Shown one piece after another: positions 9,171 to 18,463 of a DNA stretch of 64,000 bases. The DNA is taken from contig NZ_MUHW01000002.1 in assembly GCF_002007235.1 (NCBI RefSeq), forward strand, positions 124,001-188,000. Direction: 5' to 3'. Source of the stretch: Oribacterium sp. C9. GTDB lineage: Bacteria > Bacillota > Clostridia > Lachnospirales > Lachnospiraceae. Position numbers and translations under genes: made by a program. Under the pieces are notes generated by a model. That model was not told the origin of the DNA. It saw only the letters and a list, made by a program, of their open reading frames with translations, and ran no database searches. How positions within the stretch are numbered: the first letter of the stretch is position 1; the number at the start of each line of letters is the position of its first letter.

Positions 9171-9935
9171 TTATGCCTTCTTCTCTTCCTGCTCTTTTGC
9201 CTTGAGATCCTTGATATTTTCGATGACAATGTCTCTCACATAAGCGCCGACATGCTTCCTCATATCCTCCGGGATCTCACTTACTGTGATAGGCTTTCCG
9301 ATCTTTACCTTTACATGCTGAGGCTTAACTATCGGGAAATGTGCCTCCAGGATATCTCTTGTATGAAGCATGGAAACAGGAACTATCTTACAGTTGCTCT
9401 TCTCGGCAATTTTAAAAGATCCCTCCTTGAATGGAAGCATATCCTCTTCAGATTCTCCATCGGAACGAGTTCCCTCCGGGTAGATCCACATGGAGATCCC
9501 CAGATTCACATACTTTATGGCAGTGATGATAACCTTAAGGGACTGCTTAAGATTATTACGCTCAATCATAAGGCAACTTACATACTCCATCCATCTTGCG
9601 AGAGGCTTTATCTTCCTCATCTCGCTCTTTGCGATGAAGCCTGTAGGACGGTCCACAAGAGAGTAGGCGATAAGTACGTCATAGTACGAACGGTGGTTTC
9701 CAACGAACATAACTCCCTCTTCCTTGGGAATAGAAGTGAGGTTCTCCATCCCCTCCACTTCATAGGTCACTCCGCTGACATTAAGTATCTTTCTCAGTAT
9801 TCCCTGTACGAGAGGCACTGCAGCAGCAGATCTCTCCCTTCTGTCCTCGATCTTCTCTATCCTTCCGCGATACATCATATCGCCGATAGTTAAAAAGAAA
9901 ATAATAAGTGAAATAACAGCTATTGTATGTAACAT
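9171..9935 (-). CDS. plsC: 1-acyl-sn-glycerol-3-phosphate acyltransferase (PlsC family)
   Basis: This enzyme acylates lysophosphatidate to phosphatidate in membrane lipid synthesis. The 254-residue protein has an N-terminal TM segment at about 2-20. The catalytic HX4D motif reads NHRSYYD and the glycerol-phosphate binding motif reads YPEGTRSDG. GGAGATTTTTT precedes the ATG. A Lys/Glu-rich tail ends the protein. It lies between the export permease gene and pheA with short gaps, suggesting one transcript. Other lysophospholipid acyltransferases share these motifs, so the exact substrate is less certain than the family. Confidence 0.9.
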   Translation of the reverse strand: MLHTIAVISLIIFFLTIGDMMYRGRIEKIEDRRERSAAAVPLVQGILRKILNVSGVTYEVEGMENLTSIPKEEGVMFVGNHRSYYDVLIAYSLVDRPTGFIAKSEMRKIKPLARWMEYVSCLMIERNNLKQSLKVIITAIKYVNLGISMWIYPEGTRSDGESEEDMLPFKEGSFKIAEKSNCKIVPVSMLHTRDILEAHFPIVKPQHVKVKIGKPITVSEIPEDMRKHVGAYVRDIVIENIKDLKAKEQEEKKA

Positions 9936-9953
9936 AAAAAATCTCCATTCAAA

Positions 9954-10769
9954 TTAAAGTACATCCGAGAAATGCGGACGGAGGCGCTTGAAAAATCCAA
10001 GGCCAAGGAAGAATACCAGAAGAGTGAATACCCAGAAATAAATACTGAGCATAGGTCTCATCCAGAAAGGATCTCCGGTAAGCATCGAATCCCTGTATCC
10101 TGCAACTATGTAGTAAAACGGATTCAGCTTAAGGACTGTCGCTACCCATGGGGCTTTTCCTGTGAACAATGTTTCATCATACATGATAGGACACATCCAT
10201 ATGCCAAACTGAAGCATTATCCCGACGATCTGCTGCATGTCCTTAAAAAATACATTAACGGCACTTGTGAGATACCCGAGTCCAAGTGCAAGAACAGATG
10301 CTGCAAAGCTGTAATAAAAGATCTGTATCCAGCTCACTTCCGGCATCTTCCCGGAAACGAGATATGCTATGAGCATGATGAGGATAAAGCAGAGATGCAC
10401 GAAAAAGCATGATGCAAGCTTTATGATAGGCAGCAGCTCCACCGGAAAAACCACCTTTTTGACGAGATAGTTATATTCATGAAGTATACCCGTTATGGTG
10501 TTCATTGCCTCACTGAAAAAAAACCAGGGAACCAGTCCCGGTATCAGCCAGATAACATAGCTTGTGTTGGGAACCGGAGGCGCAGACTTAAATCCGTAGG
10601 GTCCAAAGATAAACGCGTATATCACCACCGTAACGAGAGGCTGAACGAACATCCAGATGATCCCGAAATAGGATCCTACAAAACGTTTTCTGAAATCCGA
10701 CTTAGCAAGATCGAAGATCATCCTCCTTCTCTCGATGATATCACTGAATAATTTCTTTAAATGTTTCAT
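9954..10769 (-). CDS. Wzm-like ABC-2 permease for polysaccharide export
   Basis: This polytopic membrane protein matches ABC-2 permeases that export teichoic acid or O-antigen-like chains. Its N-terminus (LAKSDFRKRFVGSYFGIIW) is typical, and six TM segments follow. No partner Wzt-type ATPase gene is in the window. The ABC ATPase at the left end belongs to another operon and lacks the usual association. ATG 10769 gives the family-like start. A GTG at 10805 would add 12 residues but overlaps its own Shine-Dalgarno. A perfect 7-bp hairpin (AGGTCAG/CTGACCT) lies between the two candidates. Confidence 0.85.
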   Translation of the reverse strand: MKHLKKLFSDIIERRRMIFDLAKSDFRKRFVGSYFGIIWMFVQPLVTVVIYAFIFGPYGFKSAPPVPNTSYVIWLIPGLVPWFFFSEAMNTITGILHEYNYLVKKVVFPVELLPIIKLASCFFVHLCFILIMLIAYLVSGKMPEVSWIQIFYYSFAASVLALGLGYLTSAVNVFFKDMQQIVGIMLQFGIWMCPIMYDETLFTGKAPWVATVLKLNPFYYIVAGYRDSMLTGDPFWMRPMLSIYFWVFTLLVFFLGLGFFKRLRPHFSDVL

Positions 10770-10909
10770 ATCTATATAAAGGTCAGTCTCTGACCTGTAT
10801 TTCACTCCTGTTGTTTTTACTTTGAAAATGTTTTATCCCGCAGCCTTAAGGACAATATATCCTGTTTACAGCACTGCGCGGTGAAAACACATTATATCAT
10901 GTTCCTGCC

Positions 10910-12481
10910 TCATCCCACACGGGAAATAACCGTAAGATAACAGCCTGTAAGAACTGCGCCGTCCATCAGTATCTCCGCCGAAATCATAAGCCTCGTAAGA
11001 GCTTCTGTCCAGCTTATGCCTCTCATCTTTTTATCAAGTGTCCCTGATCGGAGTGCCATAAAAAGAACCGGCAGGTAAGGAAGGAAATATCGTCCCTGAA
11101 TACCGAGGATATAGAAGGTATCATCAGGTGTATAGGAAAGCAGCATGCTGACCAGTAGTACGAATGTCAGCAGCACAGCTACAAACGCCATAAAGAACCT
11201 CTGCCAGAGCTTAGGAAGCGCTTCACCTTCATGTCCGAAAAGTGCTGTAAAGAAAGCGGCGCCCCAAAAACCATAGAGAAGAGGTGTAGCTGTGGACAGC
11301 CCTCTGTCGAAAGCTCCAAGCCACATCCCCACCGTTGTGCCGAGATACTCTGCTCCCAGGATCTGGAAAGTATTTCTGATTATACGGAACACAAGGGTCT
11401 TATCCTTTAAAAGCTCCTGCATATCGTGAAGCTTCACTGTGTTTATCTCTCCGGAGGATGTGAGTTCAGGTGCCTGTGTCACGCCGGAAGCATTGACATA
11501 ACGGAGTACTTCACGGAGATTCACAAAGGCTATGGAGCCTGTGATGAGCATGCCTATGAAAAGCACAGTCGCAGTCCATCTAAGGGCACTTGGCTTCCTC
11601 CATCTTGCCACAGGTATCATGAGACACAGGGCAAAAAGTGTGGAATAGATCATCTTGCAGGGCGCAAGAAGTACAGCAAGAATCCCCATTTCCAGTATAT
11701 CTCTCCAGCCTATCTTTTCCTCTGTTCCCTTGAATGCATGATCGAGGATGACTGCCAGCAGATAGAAGCTTAATGAAATGATGAAGCTGTCATAGCTGTA
11801 ACTTCCCATAAGCTCCAGAGTCATGGGAAAAAGCGAAACAGAAAAGAACAGCTTCTTACCCACCGGAGTCCTTCTTACAGACATCGCTCCCAAAACACTG
11901 AAAAACAGAAGATTCATAAATCTTCCCAGAAACAGAAGTCCGAAAGCGCTCAGATCAAGCAACCGCGCGAGAGTTATGCCAAAAGCCGGCATAAAATACG
12001 CTGCCGGAGTAGTCGCAACAGGTTGCTGGAGCGTTATGCTCTCTCCCCTGTCTGCGCTTTCAAAAAGCGTGCTTCTGTGAATCTCTTCATATACCGGACG
12101 GCTAAGTACCTGACCAAGGACCGTAGCTTTATTCAGGTCATTGTCTCCCGGCCAGTTCACTATGAACTCATCTTCTTTTCTTATGATAATGTTTCCGTCC
12201 GCATCCCTAGGCGTCTTCAGCATCATTTTGTTGGAAAGCTCATACGCTCCGACGAAATGAAGCACCTCATCAGGGGCAGAAAGAGGCGGCAGTACAGCCA
12301 TAAAAATGATCCCCATCCACAGAACTGCCACGAAATAAATCTGATATAGCCTCTGCCTTGACTTAAGCAAAAGAAAAGTTACCGCCAGAAAAACCACCGT
12401 AAGTGCTGCAATAAGCAAAAGGAACCATTGGATCAGGAACTGATCCTCCGTCCCTCGAAAGCTGTTTAAAATCTGAAGCAT
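10910..12481 (-). CDS. DUF2142 family polytopic membrane protein, probable GT-C glycosyltransferase
   Basis: This protein of about 523 residues has roughly 11-13 TM segments. The motif PPLSAPDEVLHF after the first TM segments is characteristic of DUF2142. Members are predicted to be GT-C fold enzymes that take sugars from polyprenyl-phosphate donors outside the membrane. That fits the nearby Dpm-like GT2 genes, but it is inferred. The start is ATG 12481, with GGTGAGG 6 bases upstream; a GTG at 12493 is less likely. A near-consensus promoter lies upstream (12526-12554). It may be the first gene of the unit running down through the permease, plsC and pheA. Confidence 0.85.
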   Translation of the reverse strand: MLQILNSFRGTEDQFLIQWFLLLIAALTVVFLAVTFLLLKSRQRLYQIYFVAVLWMGIIFMAVLPPLSAPDEVLHFVGAYELSNKMMLKTPRDADGNIIIRKEDEFIVNWPGDNDLNKATVLGQVLSRPVYEEIHRSTLFESADRGESITLQQPVATTPAAYFMPAFGITLARLLDLSAFGLLFLGRFMNLLFFSVLGAMSVRRTPVGKKLFFSVSLFPMTLELMGSYSYDSFIISLSFYLLAVILDHAFKGTEEKIGWRDILEMGILAVLLAPCKMIYSTLFALCLMIPVARWRKPSALRWTATVLFIGMLITGSIAFVNLREVLRYVNASGVTQAPELTSSGEINTVKLHDMQELLKDKTLVFRIIRNTFQILGAEYLGTTVGMWLGAFDRGLSTATPLLYGFWGAAFFTALFGHEGEALPKLWQRFFMAFVAVLLTFVLLVSMLLSYTPDDTFYILGIQGRYFLPYLPVLFMALRSGTLDKKMRGISWTEALTRLMISAEILMDGAVLTGCYLTVISRVG

Positions 12482-12525
12482 CACTAGCCTCACCTTCTGA
12501 TATTATTCATGTCTAAATCTTTCCA

Positions 12526-12554
12526 ATTTTACAATAGATTGATATGGGTGTCAA
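12526..12554 (-). promoter_or_regulatory. Sigma-A-type promoter for the DUF2142 unit
   Basis: On the minus strand a perfect TTGACA -35 (12549-12554) is separated by 17 bases from a TAAAAT -10 (12526-12531). The start codon of the DUF2142 gene lies about 45 bases downstream of the -10. Confidence 0.75.
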
Positions 12555-12567
12555 AATGATATGAGCG

Positions 12568-12596
12568 TTGCGCTTTACCTTCATATCTAGTAAAGT
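12568..12596 (+). promoter_or_regulatory. Candidate promoter for acyltransferase gene at 12636
   Basis: TTGCGC (12568-12573), a 17-base spacer and TAAAGT (12591-12596) precede the plus-strand acyltransferase gene. The match to consensus is moderate. It lies back-to-back with the minus-strand promoter in the same 150-bp intergenic region. Confidence 0.45.
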
Positions 12597-12635
12597 GTGA
12601 GGGTATATAACCAAACTATTTCAGGAGTATTTTTC

Positions 12636-13841
12636 ATGTCACAAAACACAAAACCACGCCGGCTTCTATATCTTGATTCCCTCAAATATATATTCTGCCT
12701 CATCATTTTCTGGACCCACTTCACAGGCGTCTTCTGGACCATGTGTGAAATCAGACCCGACCTCCGCCCTGAGCTTCAGCTCCTGTTTTGTCCCCCTCTT
12801 TCCATACTGGTGGACTCGAACCTTGCGCTTTACGGCTTCTGCATCATATCCGGTTACCTCGCATCCTTTAAGAAGATAAGTTCCCTTAAGGAGCTTATTC
12901 TGCAGCTTGCAGGACGCTACATAAGGTTCGTCATACCTTTTTTCTTCATCAACACCATAGCCTTCCTGATCTACTACACCCTGGGCTTCCCCACTCTTAT
13001 TTCCAGCGATCTGCTGCATAACAGCTGGGTAAGCACCTTCTATAACCATCCCTATGGTATAGACGAGCTCATAATGGCCTCACTCACCATGTCCGGCACA
13101 CTTAACGGACCGCTCTGGATGATGAAATACATATTTGGCGGAACCTGTTTGATCTACATTTATAACTACATCAAACATATATGTACTTCAGGAAACATCG
13201 AAAAGACATCATTTGTCCTGGCTTTTGTCAATGCTTTTGCCGTGATTCTGATGGTCATAAGCTTTGTCTATCCGCCGGAACCTGATTTCTTCCACCTTGT
13301 ACTGGTTCTCATTGGTGCAGTGATGATGTACATTGATAAGTTCATAAAAGGAAAGACAAAACCGGAGGAAAACGGTTCTCGGGTCTTTGACATCATTTTT
13401 CTGATAGTCGCTCTTATCCCCATCCTTCTGGATGCTGGAGGACTTGTGAAATTTATAAGCCCTTTTGTAAGCAAAAACTGCCCGGAATTGCTTCCATATT
13501 TCACCTGGAACATGTACTGGGTGATAGGCTTCAGTTTTTTCCTCATATTAGGCATCATGAACTGCCGGTTTTTACAAAAAATATTGGAGCTAAGCGTTAT
13601 GAAACGCCTCGCTCCAACAAACTTCTCAGTATATCTTATTCATTTTCCTCTGATATGCTGTCTTTCCTTAAAGCTCTATGTTTTGATGGTAAACCGCATA
13701 TCCTATACAAAGGAATTTATCATCATTACTGTAGTGACCTTCACTGCCCTTTTTATCGCAGCTTATATGTATGAGCTGACTGTAGGGAAGCTTCAGAACA
13801 GGATCATACGTTTTCTCGTCAATGCTTTAAACCGTATTTGA
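12636..13841 (+). CDS. Acyltransferase 3 family membrane protein
   Basis: This protein of about 401 residues has roughly 10 TM segments and should O-acylate a sugar or lipid-linked glycan. The N-terminal RLLYLDSLKYIFCLIIFWTH is the family entry motif, with the conserved region FWTHF taking the place of the usual catalytic-His context. Toward the C-terminus, FSVYLIHFPLICC matches the family's last conserved block. ATG 12636 is chosen because TTCAGGAG lies about 8 bases upstream; a GTG at 12597 would add 13 residues with no ribosome binding site. Its 3' end overlaps the convergent acyltransferase gene by 23 bases. Confidence 0.88.
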   Translation: MSQNTKPRRLLYLDSLKYIFCLIIFWTHFTGVFWTMCEIRPDLRPELQLLFCPPLSILVDSNLALYGFCIISGYLASFKKISSLKELILQLAGRYIRFVIPFFFINTIAFLIYYTLGFPTLISSDLLHNSWVSTFYNHPYGIDELIMASLTMSGTLNGPLWMMKYIFGGTCLIYIYNYIKHICTSGNIEKTSFVLAFVNAFAVILMVISFVYPPEPDFFHLVLVLIGAVMMYIDKFIKGKTKPEENGSRVFDIIFLIVALIPILLDAGGLVKFISPFVSKNCPELLPYFTWNMYWVIGFSFFLILGIMNCRFLQKILELSVMKRLAPTNFSVYLIHFPLICCLSLKLYVLMVNRISYTKEFIIITVVTFTALFIAAYMYELTVGKLQNRIIRFLVNALNRI

Positions 13842-14958
13842 CAACGGACTTTATCTTGTCTATCGCGAGCCCGACAACCAGAGGGATCAGAACCGCCACA
13901 AAAAGATACAATACCCACCACTCATTTGAAAGTGGTGAAGGATAAGCCGAAAGGCTCATTCCCGGGTCACGGTAATAAAATTTTCTGAGCATCATGTCAG
14001 TCATCTTAAATATGAAGATATGAAATGCCATGATATCAAAGCTGTATCGACCCGCAAGTGCCACAAGTCCTGCCAATGGATTTGTGGCATTTTTCATGAG
14101 GGGAATCTTCTTCATAACCTCTCCGAAAAACCTGATCTTCTCAAGTAATCCCGATATCAGGATCGTAAATATTATCCCCAGTATACCGCCCACATAGAAC
14201 CACATTCCGAAGATAAGCTGACTGGCAAGATCAAACCATATTCCCGCTTCTATAAAGAGATTGAAAATATAAAAGATCACTGCCGCAAGAACCACCATCA
14301 GAGGAACCGGCAGCTTTTCATGAAAATCCGGAATATATCTTCTTACAAAGTATCCCAGTGCAAAGAAGGGCTCTATCACAAATGCCAGCTCCATATGATA
14401 AAGAACATTTATGCCTTCGTTCACAACATACTGCCCCACAACTATCGAAGCCACTGTCAGTATGATGATGAAAGCCGTCTTTACACGAGGTCTCGTCAAA
14501 AGCTCCGCAAGATTTCTCGACACATGTACAACCCCGGCAAAGAGAACCGCTCCCAGAAGCCATAACGGTACGAACCACATAGGACCTGAATACAGCTCCG
14601 GTCTTTCAAAGACCATACTGCCTATAACAGAATTAACGAATTGCGGAGTCTCATAGATCACAGAACCTTCCGTCATAAGTCCGTGCACAACTGCATAATT
14701 ATGTGTCACGGCAAAGAACAAGCAGTAAAGAACGTATCTCGGCCATGCACCTGCAACGCGGTGCCCGAAATAGACAAAAGGTCTGTCTCCGTACTTGTCT
14801 TCATTGAAAAAGTACCCCGTCACAAAGAAGAAAAGAGCCAGATGAAAAAGATAGACTATAGCTCCACCCACCTTTCCGGTGTGACCAAATACTATGAAGA
14901 TTATGCCAAAGCCCTTAAATATATCCCATAAAAGTGAACGCTGCCTGCCTTCTGCCAT
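13819..14958 (-). CDS. Acyltransferase 3 family membrane protein
   Basis: This second acyltransferase-3 protein is about 379 residues with roughly 10 TM segments. It opens with SLLWDIFKGFGIIFIVFGHTG, in which the conserved His of the family lies in FGHTG. YSFDIMAFHIFIF near the end is the family's late block. ATG 14958 is one base beyond the DUF2304 stop codon (TGATATG), so translation is probably coupled; an in-frame ATG at 15000 is an alternative. It is the last gene of the minus-strand unit running from 20608 and probably O-acetylates the glycan made there. Confidence 0.88.
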   Translation of the reverse strand: MAEGRQRSLLWDIFKGFGIIFIVFGHTGKVGGAIVYLFHLALFFFVTGYFFNEDKYGDRPFVYFGHRVAGAWPRYVLYCLFFAVTHNYAVVHGLMTEGSVIYETPQFVNSVIGSMVFERPELYSGPMWFVPLWLLGAVLFAGVVHVSRNLAELLTRPRVKTAFIIILTVASIVVGQYVVNEGINVLYHMELAFVIEPFFALGYFVRRYIPDFHEKLPVPLMVVLAAVIFYIFNLFIEAGIWFDLASQLIFGMWFYVGGILGIIFTILISGLLEKIRFFGEVMKKIPLMKNATNPLAGLVALAGRYSFDIMAFHIFIFKMTDMMLRKFYYRDPGMSLSAYPSPLSNEWWVLYLFVAVLIPLVVGLAIDKIKSVVKYGLKH

Positions 14959-14959
14959 A

Positions 14960-15394
14960 TCATTCACCCCGCCTCCCGGACTTATCCTGTGATATATCAT
15001 CCCGACGGGAATCTTCTACCTTAGCTCTTCCGGAAACGGCTTTGCTCCTAACAGACTCCATCATTTCCCTGTCCCTGAGGGCAATCTCCTGCACCAGGCT
15101 TCTCACCTTATCCTCCAGTGAACTGATTCTCATGCTCATGGAAAAGAGCCTCATGATCAGTATGAATATCATAAAAAGGAAGAGGAAATTAGCCGTGCTG
15201 TAAATTCCGAGAAGACTTGCCAGAGTATCCGGCACTGAAGGAAATACAGCAAACACTACAAACATAAATACCAGCAGTATCCAGAAGATAGAATCCTCTA
15301 TATTCAGTTTAGACTTACGTATCCTGCTGAGAACTATCCCCAGCGTTCCAACAGATGCTGCCACCAGAACAACTCTGAAAAGCGGTGTCATCAT
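14960..15394 (-). CDS. DUF2304 domain membrane protein
   Basis: This 144-residue protein has three TM segments (about 1-20, 32-50 and 68-85) followed by a coiled-coil-like segment (SSLEDKVRSLVQEIALRD), which matches the DUF2304 layout. Members are commonly encoded beside GT2 enzymes and may anchor or regulate a Dpm-like glycosyltransferase; the biochemical role is not established. Here it follows a GT2 gene by 32 bases and leads into an acyltransferase-3 gene. The C-terminal tail is strongly basic and acidic (RRDDISQDKSGRRGE). Confidence 0.85.
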   Translation of the reverse strand: MMTPLFRVVLVAASVGTLGIVLSRIRKSKLNIEDSIFWILLVFMFVVFAVFPSVPDTLASLLGIYSTANFLFLFMIFILIMRLFSMSMRISSLEDKVRSLVQEIALRDREMMESVRSKAVSGRAKVEDSRRDDISQDKSGRRGE

Positions 15395-15426
15395 AATGAT
15401 AAATCTCCTTCGATAAATATAAAAGC

Positions 15427-16437
15427 TCAGTCCCAGTAATGCTTATTCATGGTCAGTTTCATGACCATGCTTCGTGACAGCTTTTTATAGTCCTTTCCAA
15501 GACGATATCCTGTGTACTTACATGCTGATATCCATATAAGTCTTATGGTCGAGAATATCCTCCCCTCTTTCAAAAGCGAAAGAGCATTTCCCTTTACAAG
15601 CCGGATACCCTCTCCTTCAGATATTATGCCGCCGAATACATCGGGATTGTCCGCCTGCGACACACCAAGATCGAAATTACGGCGAAGCTGCTGGATCCCG
15701 TTATAATTGTGGGCATGATAGACCTCTGCCTCTGCACAGTAAGCACTTGCATATCCTGCTTTCAGCATTCTGGCGCAATAGATCATGTCCTCGTTAAAGA
15801 TCGTATGAACCGGAAATCCCTTTAAACTGTCAAACACGTCTCTTCTGTAAAGACAGCATACATTTGACTCAAAATAGGTTTTTATACCCAACCTCGGAAG
15901 ATCCTCTATGGTCTTTACAAAGGAGTGATCCGGATAGTTAAAGCTTCTTGAATACCTCTCATCCACAGAACTCTCATCTGTTGCGAGCTGTCTTCCGTAG
16001 ACTGCGGCTATCTCGAATTTCTTTTTCTCCCCACCGTTCTCTTTACCTGCAGAACCGGTCTTTTCCTTCGAAGCTTCATCTAAACGCCCTGATGAGGGAC
16101 CCACATTACAGTCATCACCTTCCATCATTCTGACGAGATTTTCCACCAGAAATTCATCCTTTGGCACCGCATCATCTGTCATAAGGAGGAAATAATCCGC
16201 AGTGGACATGGACACTCCCAGATTTCTGGTGGCGCCATGATCGAACTCGGAGGCAGAAATGTCTGTTACAGAAACATTGGCATAATCCTTAAATATATTC
16301 CTGTCGAGGAATGACGCTTCAGTGTTCACTATGATGATCCTGCTTATTGGATATGTCTGCTTCTGAAGCATACTCTGCTGTCTTATGAATTTTTTCCCGG
16401 GTTTATATGTGGGAATGATCACATCTACTGTTTTCAT
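15427..16437 (-). CDS. Glycosyltransferase family 2 (rhamnosyltransferase-like)
   Basis: This 336-residue cytoplasmic GT-A enzyme opens with VDVIIPTYKPGKKF. It has the TEASFLDRN and STADYFLLMTDDAVPKD blocks, in which TDDA is the metal-binding DxD equivalent. FNEDMIYCARMLKAGY is the acceptor-side ED block. The overall pattern resembles rhamnosyltransferases that use nucleotide-deoxysugars, which is plausible with the rfb genes at 34.8-37.8 kb. A charged insert near 128-146 (TGSAGKENGGEKKK) is unusual. It lies 32 bases downstream of the flippase gene. Confidence 0.88.
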   Translation of the reverse strand: MKTVDVIIPTYKPGKKFIRQQSMLQKQTYPISRIIIVNTEASFLDRNIFKDYANVSVTDISASEFDHGATRNLGVSMSTADYFLLMTDDAVPKDEFLVENLVRMMEGDDCNVGPSSGRLDEASKEKTGSAGKENGGEKKKFEIAAVYGRQLATDESSVDERYSRSFNYPDHSFVKTIEDLPRLGIKTYFESNVCCLYRRDVFDSLKGFPVHTIFNEDMIYCARMLKAGYASAYCAEAEVYHAHNYNGIQQLRRNFDLGVSQADNPDVFGGIISEGEGIRLVKGNALSLLKEGRIFSTIRLIWISACKYTGYRLGKDYKKLSRSMVMKLTMNKHYWD

Positions 16438-16469
16438 AAATCTTTGTCTCTTCCGAGAAACCTCTTCCT

Positions 16470-17738
16470 TTACTTCTTTTCTTCAAGCTCCATTTCCCGC
16501 ACCGCCTGAAGGGCAAATACAGAAAAGAGGATGACCAGTATCCCCATGAGCATGAAATAGTTTATCGCTCCTCCGAGCATTCCCCTCATCTCCACCATAC
16601 GCTCTGCGGAAAATACCGCCACCACCGCAGTCATGACGTACCCCGCGAAAATATGGAACTGCTTACGTACTGTAACCAGAATATAGTACATTACATTGGC
16701 GAAGGCATAAAGAGCTCCGCCTGCGATAAGCATAATAAAGGTCAGATACTCTGAAACAAGCTTTCCCTTCGCACCTGCTCCAAGGATAAGCTCGAAGATC
16801 CAGAGCCCCGGCCGTCCGAAGATAAGTGCCCCTAGGATAATGACTACACTGAGAACCAAAACCGCCTTCAGCATATAGACAGAAGTCTTTTTAAATGCCT
16901 CTGAATCCTTCACAGCGAACTGATCCGCAAGTCTGGTAAGCATGGGTCTGATAAGAAAATTCGCTATAAGATAGATAAAGGATGTCGGCATGAACAGTAC
17001 ATTGAAATATCCCGATACCGCATCGGTAAGCTTCGCATCTATAGCATATTTTGATGCGGAAAAAATGTAAAAATCCACGAATACGCTGAGGAACAGAAGT
17101 CCTGTGGAGCTCATCATGGTTTTTACGTTCTCTTTTCCGAAACTCCTGTCCACTCCGGGGACCCCGGACAGCACTCTTCCTGCAAAGAAATAGGTTCCTA
17201 CCATCTGCATCACATCTGAAGCAGCCGCAGCCAGAAGAAGATTTTTTGTAAGCATCAGCACCAACAGAAGGGTGATAACCGAAATGCTCGTACGGAATGC
17301 CAGAGACTGCCCTGTTCTGTACAGAAGTCCCTGCCTCTGCAGCTCCGACTCATATACATCAGCATATCCGTCCACTATCTTGTACCCCGCAAGAAGCAAC
17401 AGTATGATGGATTTATGGAGATCATAGCTTCCCATAAGCATCTGACCCCCTACAAACAAAAAGCTGGCAAATACTGCCAGTAATGATGTGAACTGTCTTA
17501 CGCAAAGGTAATCGCCAAAGCTGAATTGCTTTTTCATATCAGTAATATGGAAGGGTCTGATACCAAAGTATGCGATGATGAACATCTGCTGCCCCAGTGT
17601 AGAAAATCCAAATCCAAATATACCGCCATCATCAGCTCCGACTATCCTGATGACTGCAAATGCCAGCACGATGGATGCCATGGCATAAATAAAGCTTCCT
17701 ATGGCATTCCATAAAAAATCTCTTTTAGTATCTGTCAC
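16470..17738 (-). CDS. Polysaccharide flippase (Wzx/MOP superfamily)
   Basis: This 422-residue protein has about 12 TM segments and fits the MOP-superfamily oligosaccharide flippases that move undecaprenyl-diphosphate-linked repeat units across the membrane. The N-terminal DFLWNAIGSFIYAMASIVLA is typical. Translation starts at GTG 17738, with AAGGA 5 bases upstream. It begins just before the stop of the upstream GT2 gene, so the genes are coupled. A second flippase gene lies at 24890-26338, so the locus may handle two glycans or have duplicated parts. Confidence 0.87.
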   Translation of the reverse strand: MTDTKRDFLWNAIGSFIYAMASIVLAFAVIRIVGADDGGIFGFGFSTLGQQMFIIAYFGIRPFHITDMKKQFSFGDYLCVRQFTSLLAVFASFLFVGGQMLMGSYDLHKSIILLLLAGYKIVDGYADVYESELQRQGLLYRTGQSLAFRTSISVITLLLVLMLTKNLLLAAAASDVMQMVGTYFFAGRVLSGVPGVDRSFGKENVKTMMSSTGLLFLSVFVDFYIFSASKYAIDAKLTDAVSGYFNVLFMPTSFIYLIANFLIRPMLTRLADQFAVKDSEAFKKTSVYMLKAVLVLSVVIILGALIFGRPGLWIFELILGAGAKGKLVSEYLTFIMLIAGGALYAFANVMYYILVTVRKQFHIFAGYVMTAVVAVFSAERMVEMRGMLGGAINYFMLMGILVILFSVFALQAVREMELEEKK

Positions 17739-17739
17739 T

Positions 17740-18462
17740 TTATTCCTTCTTCCTGCTGCTCTGGATGACCAAAATGGATATGAGCATACGAGCCATATAC
17801 TTCATGGCATTTATAGGACGGAGATATGACTCTCCCGATAGTCTTTCATCTATGGTCACAGGTGCCTCAACAACTTTTGCACCATTCTTCATAAGATATG
17901 AAACGGTATCCGGCTCGGGACCGTAGTTCATACGATTGGCAAATCCCGCTATTACCCTATGACTGTACATCCTGAGACCACAGGTAGGGTCAGTGATAGT
18001 CTTTCCGGTAGTGATCTTTATAGCGAGAGAAATAAGTCTCGAGCCTATCTCCCTCATGGATCCGCCCTTCTTTTTCTCGAGGAAACGTGAGCCGAGAACT
18101 ATATCATAGTCCCCTTCTATCATCCTGTTATAAAGGACTTCCACATCCTCTGCTCTGTGCTGACCGTCTCCGTCAAACTGAACCGCGTAGCTGTATCCCC
18201 TTCTATGTGCATATTTCATACCTGTCTGAAAGCAGCCTGCAAGTCCCAGGTTCACCGGAAGCTCTATATAGTTATAATGCTCCTTCTCGCAAAGCTCATG
18301 AGTGCCGTCTGTTGATCCGTCTGAAACGATGACATAATCCATCGGGAAATCCTGAGAAAGGATGTCCGAAACCACCTTCGGAAGATTACCGGCTTCGTTG
18401 TAAGCAGGTATGATCAGTATCACTCTCCCCTTATTTGATTCTTTGTCAAAGCACTTTCTCAT
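17740..18462 (-). CDS. Glycosyltransferase family 2, Dpm/polyprenyl-phosphate sugar synthase type
   Basis: This 240-residue enzyme matches dolichyl-phosphate-mannose-synthase-like GT2 proteins, which load a sugar onto polyprenyl phosphate. Its blocks are ILIIPAYNEAGNLP, VIVSDGSTDGTHE, FDGDGQH (DxD) and the late FANRMNYGPEPDTVSY block. No C-terminal TM pair is present. A polyprenyl-phosphate-sugar donor would suit a GT-C enzyme such as the DUF2142 protein. The gene starts one base after the ATP-grasp gene ends and is coupled to the flippase gene. Confidence 0.88.
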   Translation of the reverse strand: MRKCFDKESNKGRVILIIPAYNEAGNLPKVVSDILSQDFPMDYVIVSDGSTDGTHELCEKEHYNYIELPVNLGLAGCFQTGMKYAHRRGYSYAVQFDGDGQHRAEDVEVLYNRMIEGDYDIVLGSRFLEKKKGGSMREIGSRLISLAIKITTGKTITDPTCGLRMYSHRVIAGFANRMNYGPEPDTVSYLMKNGAKVVEAPVTIDERLSGESYLRPINAMKYMARMLISILVIQSSRKKE

Positions 18463-18463
18463 A

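Noticed and set aside
9252-9893. 213-codon plus-strand open frame
   Set aside because: It is antisense to the plsC-like gene; the minus strand shows clear PlsC motifs.
12666-13049. 127-codon minus-strand frame
   Set aside because: It is antisense to the acyltransferase-3 gene at 12636 and has no family features.
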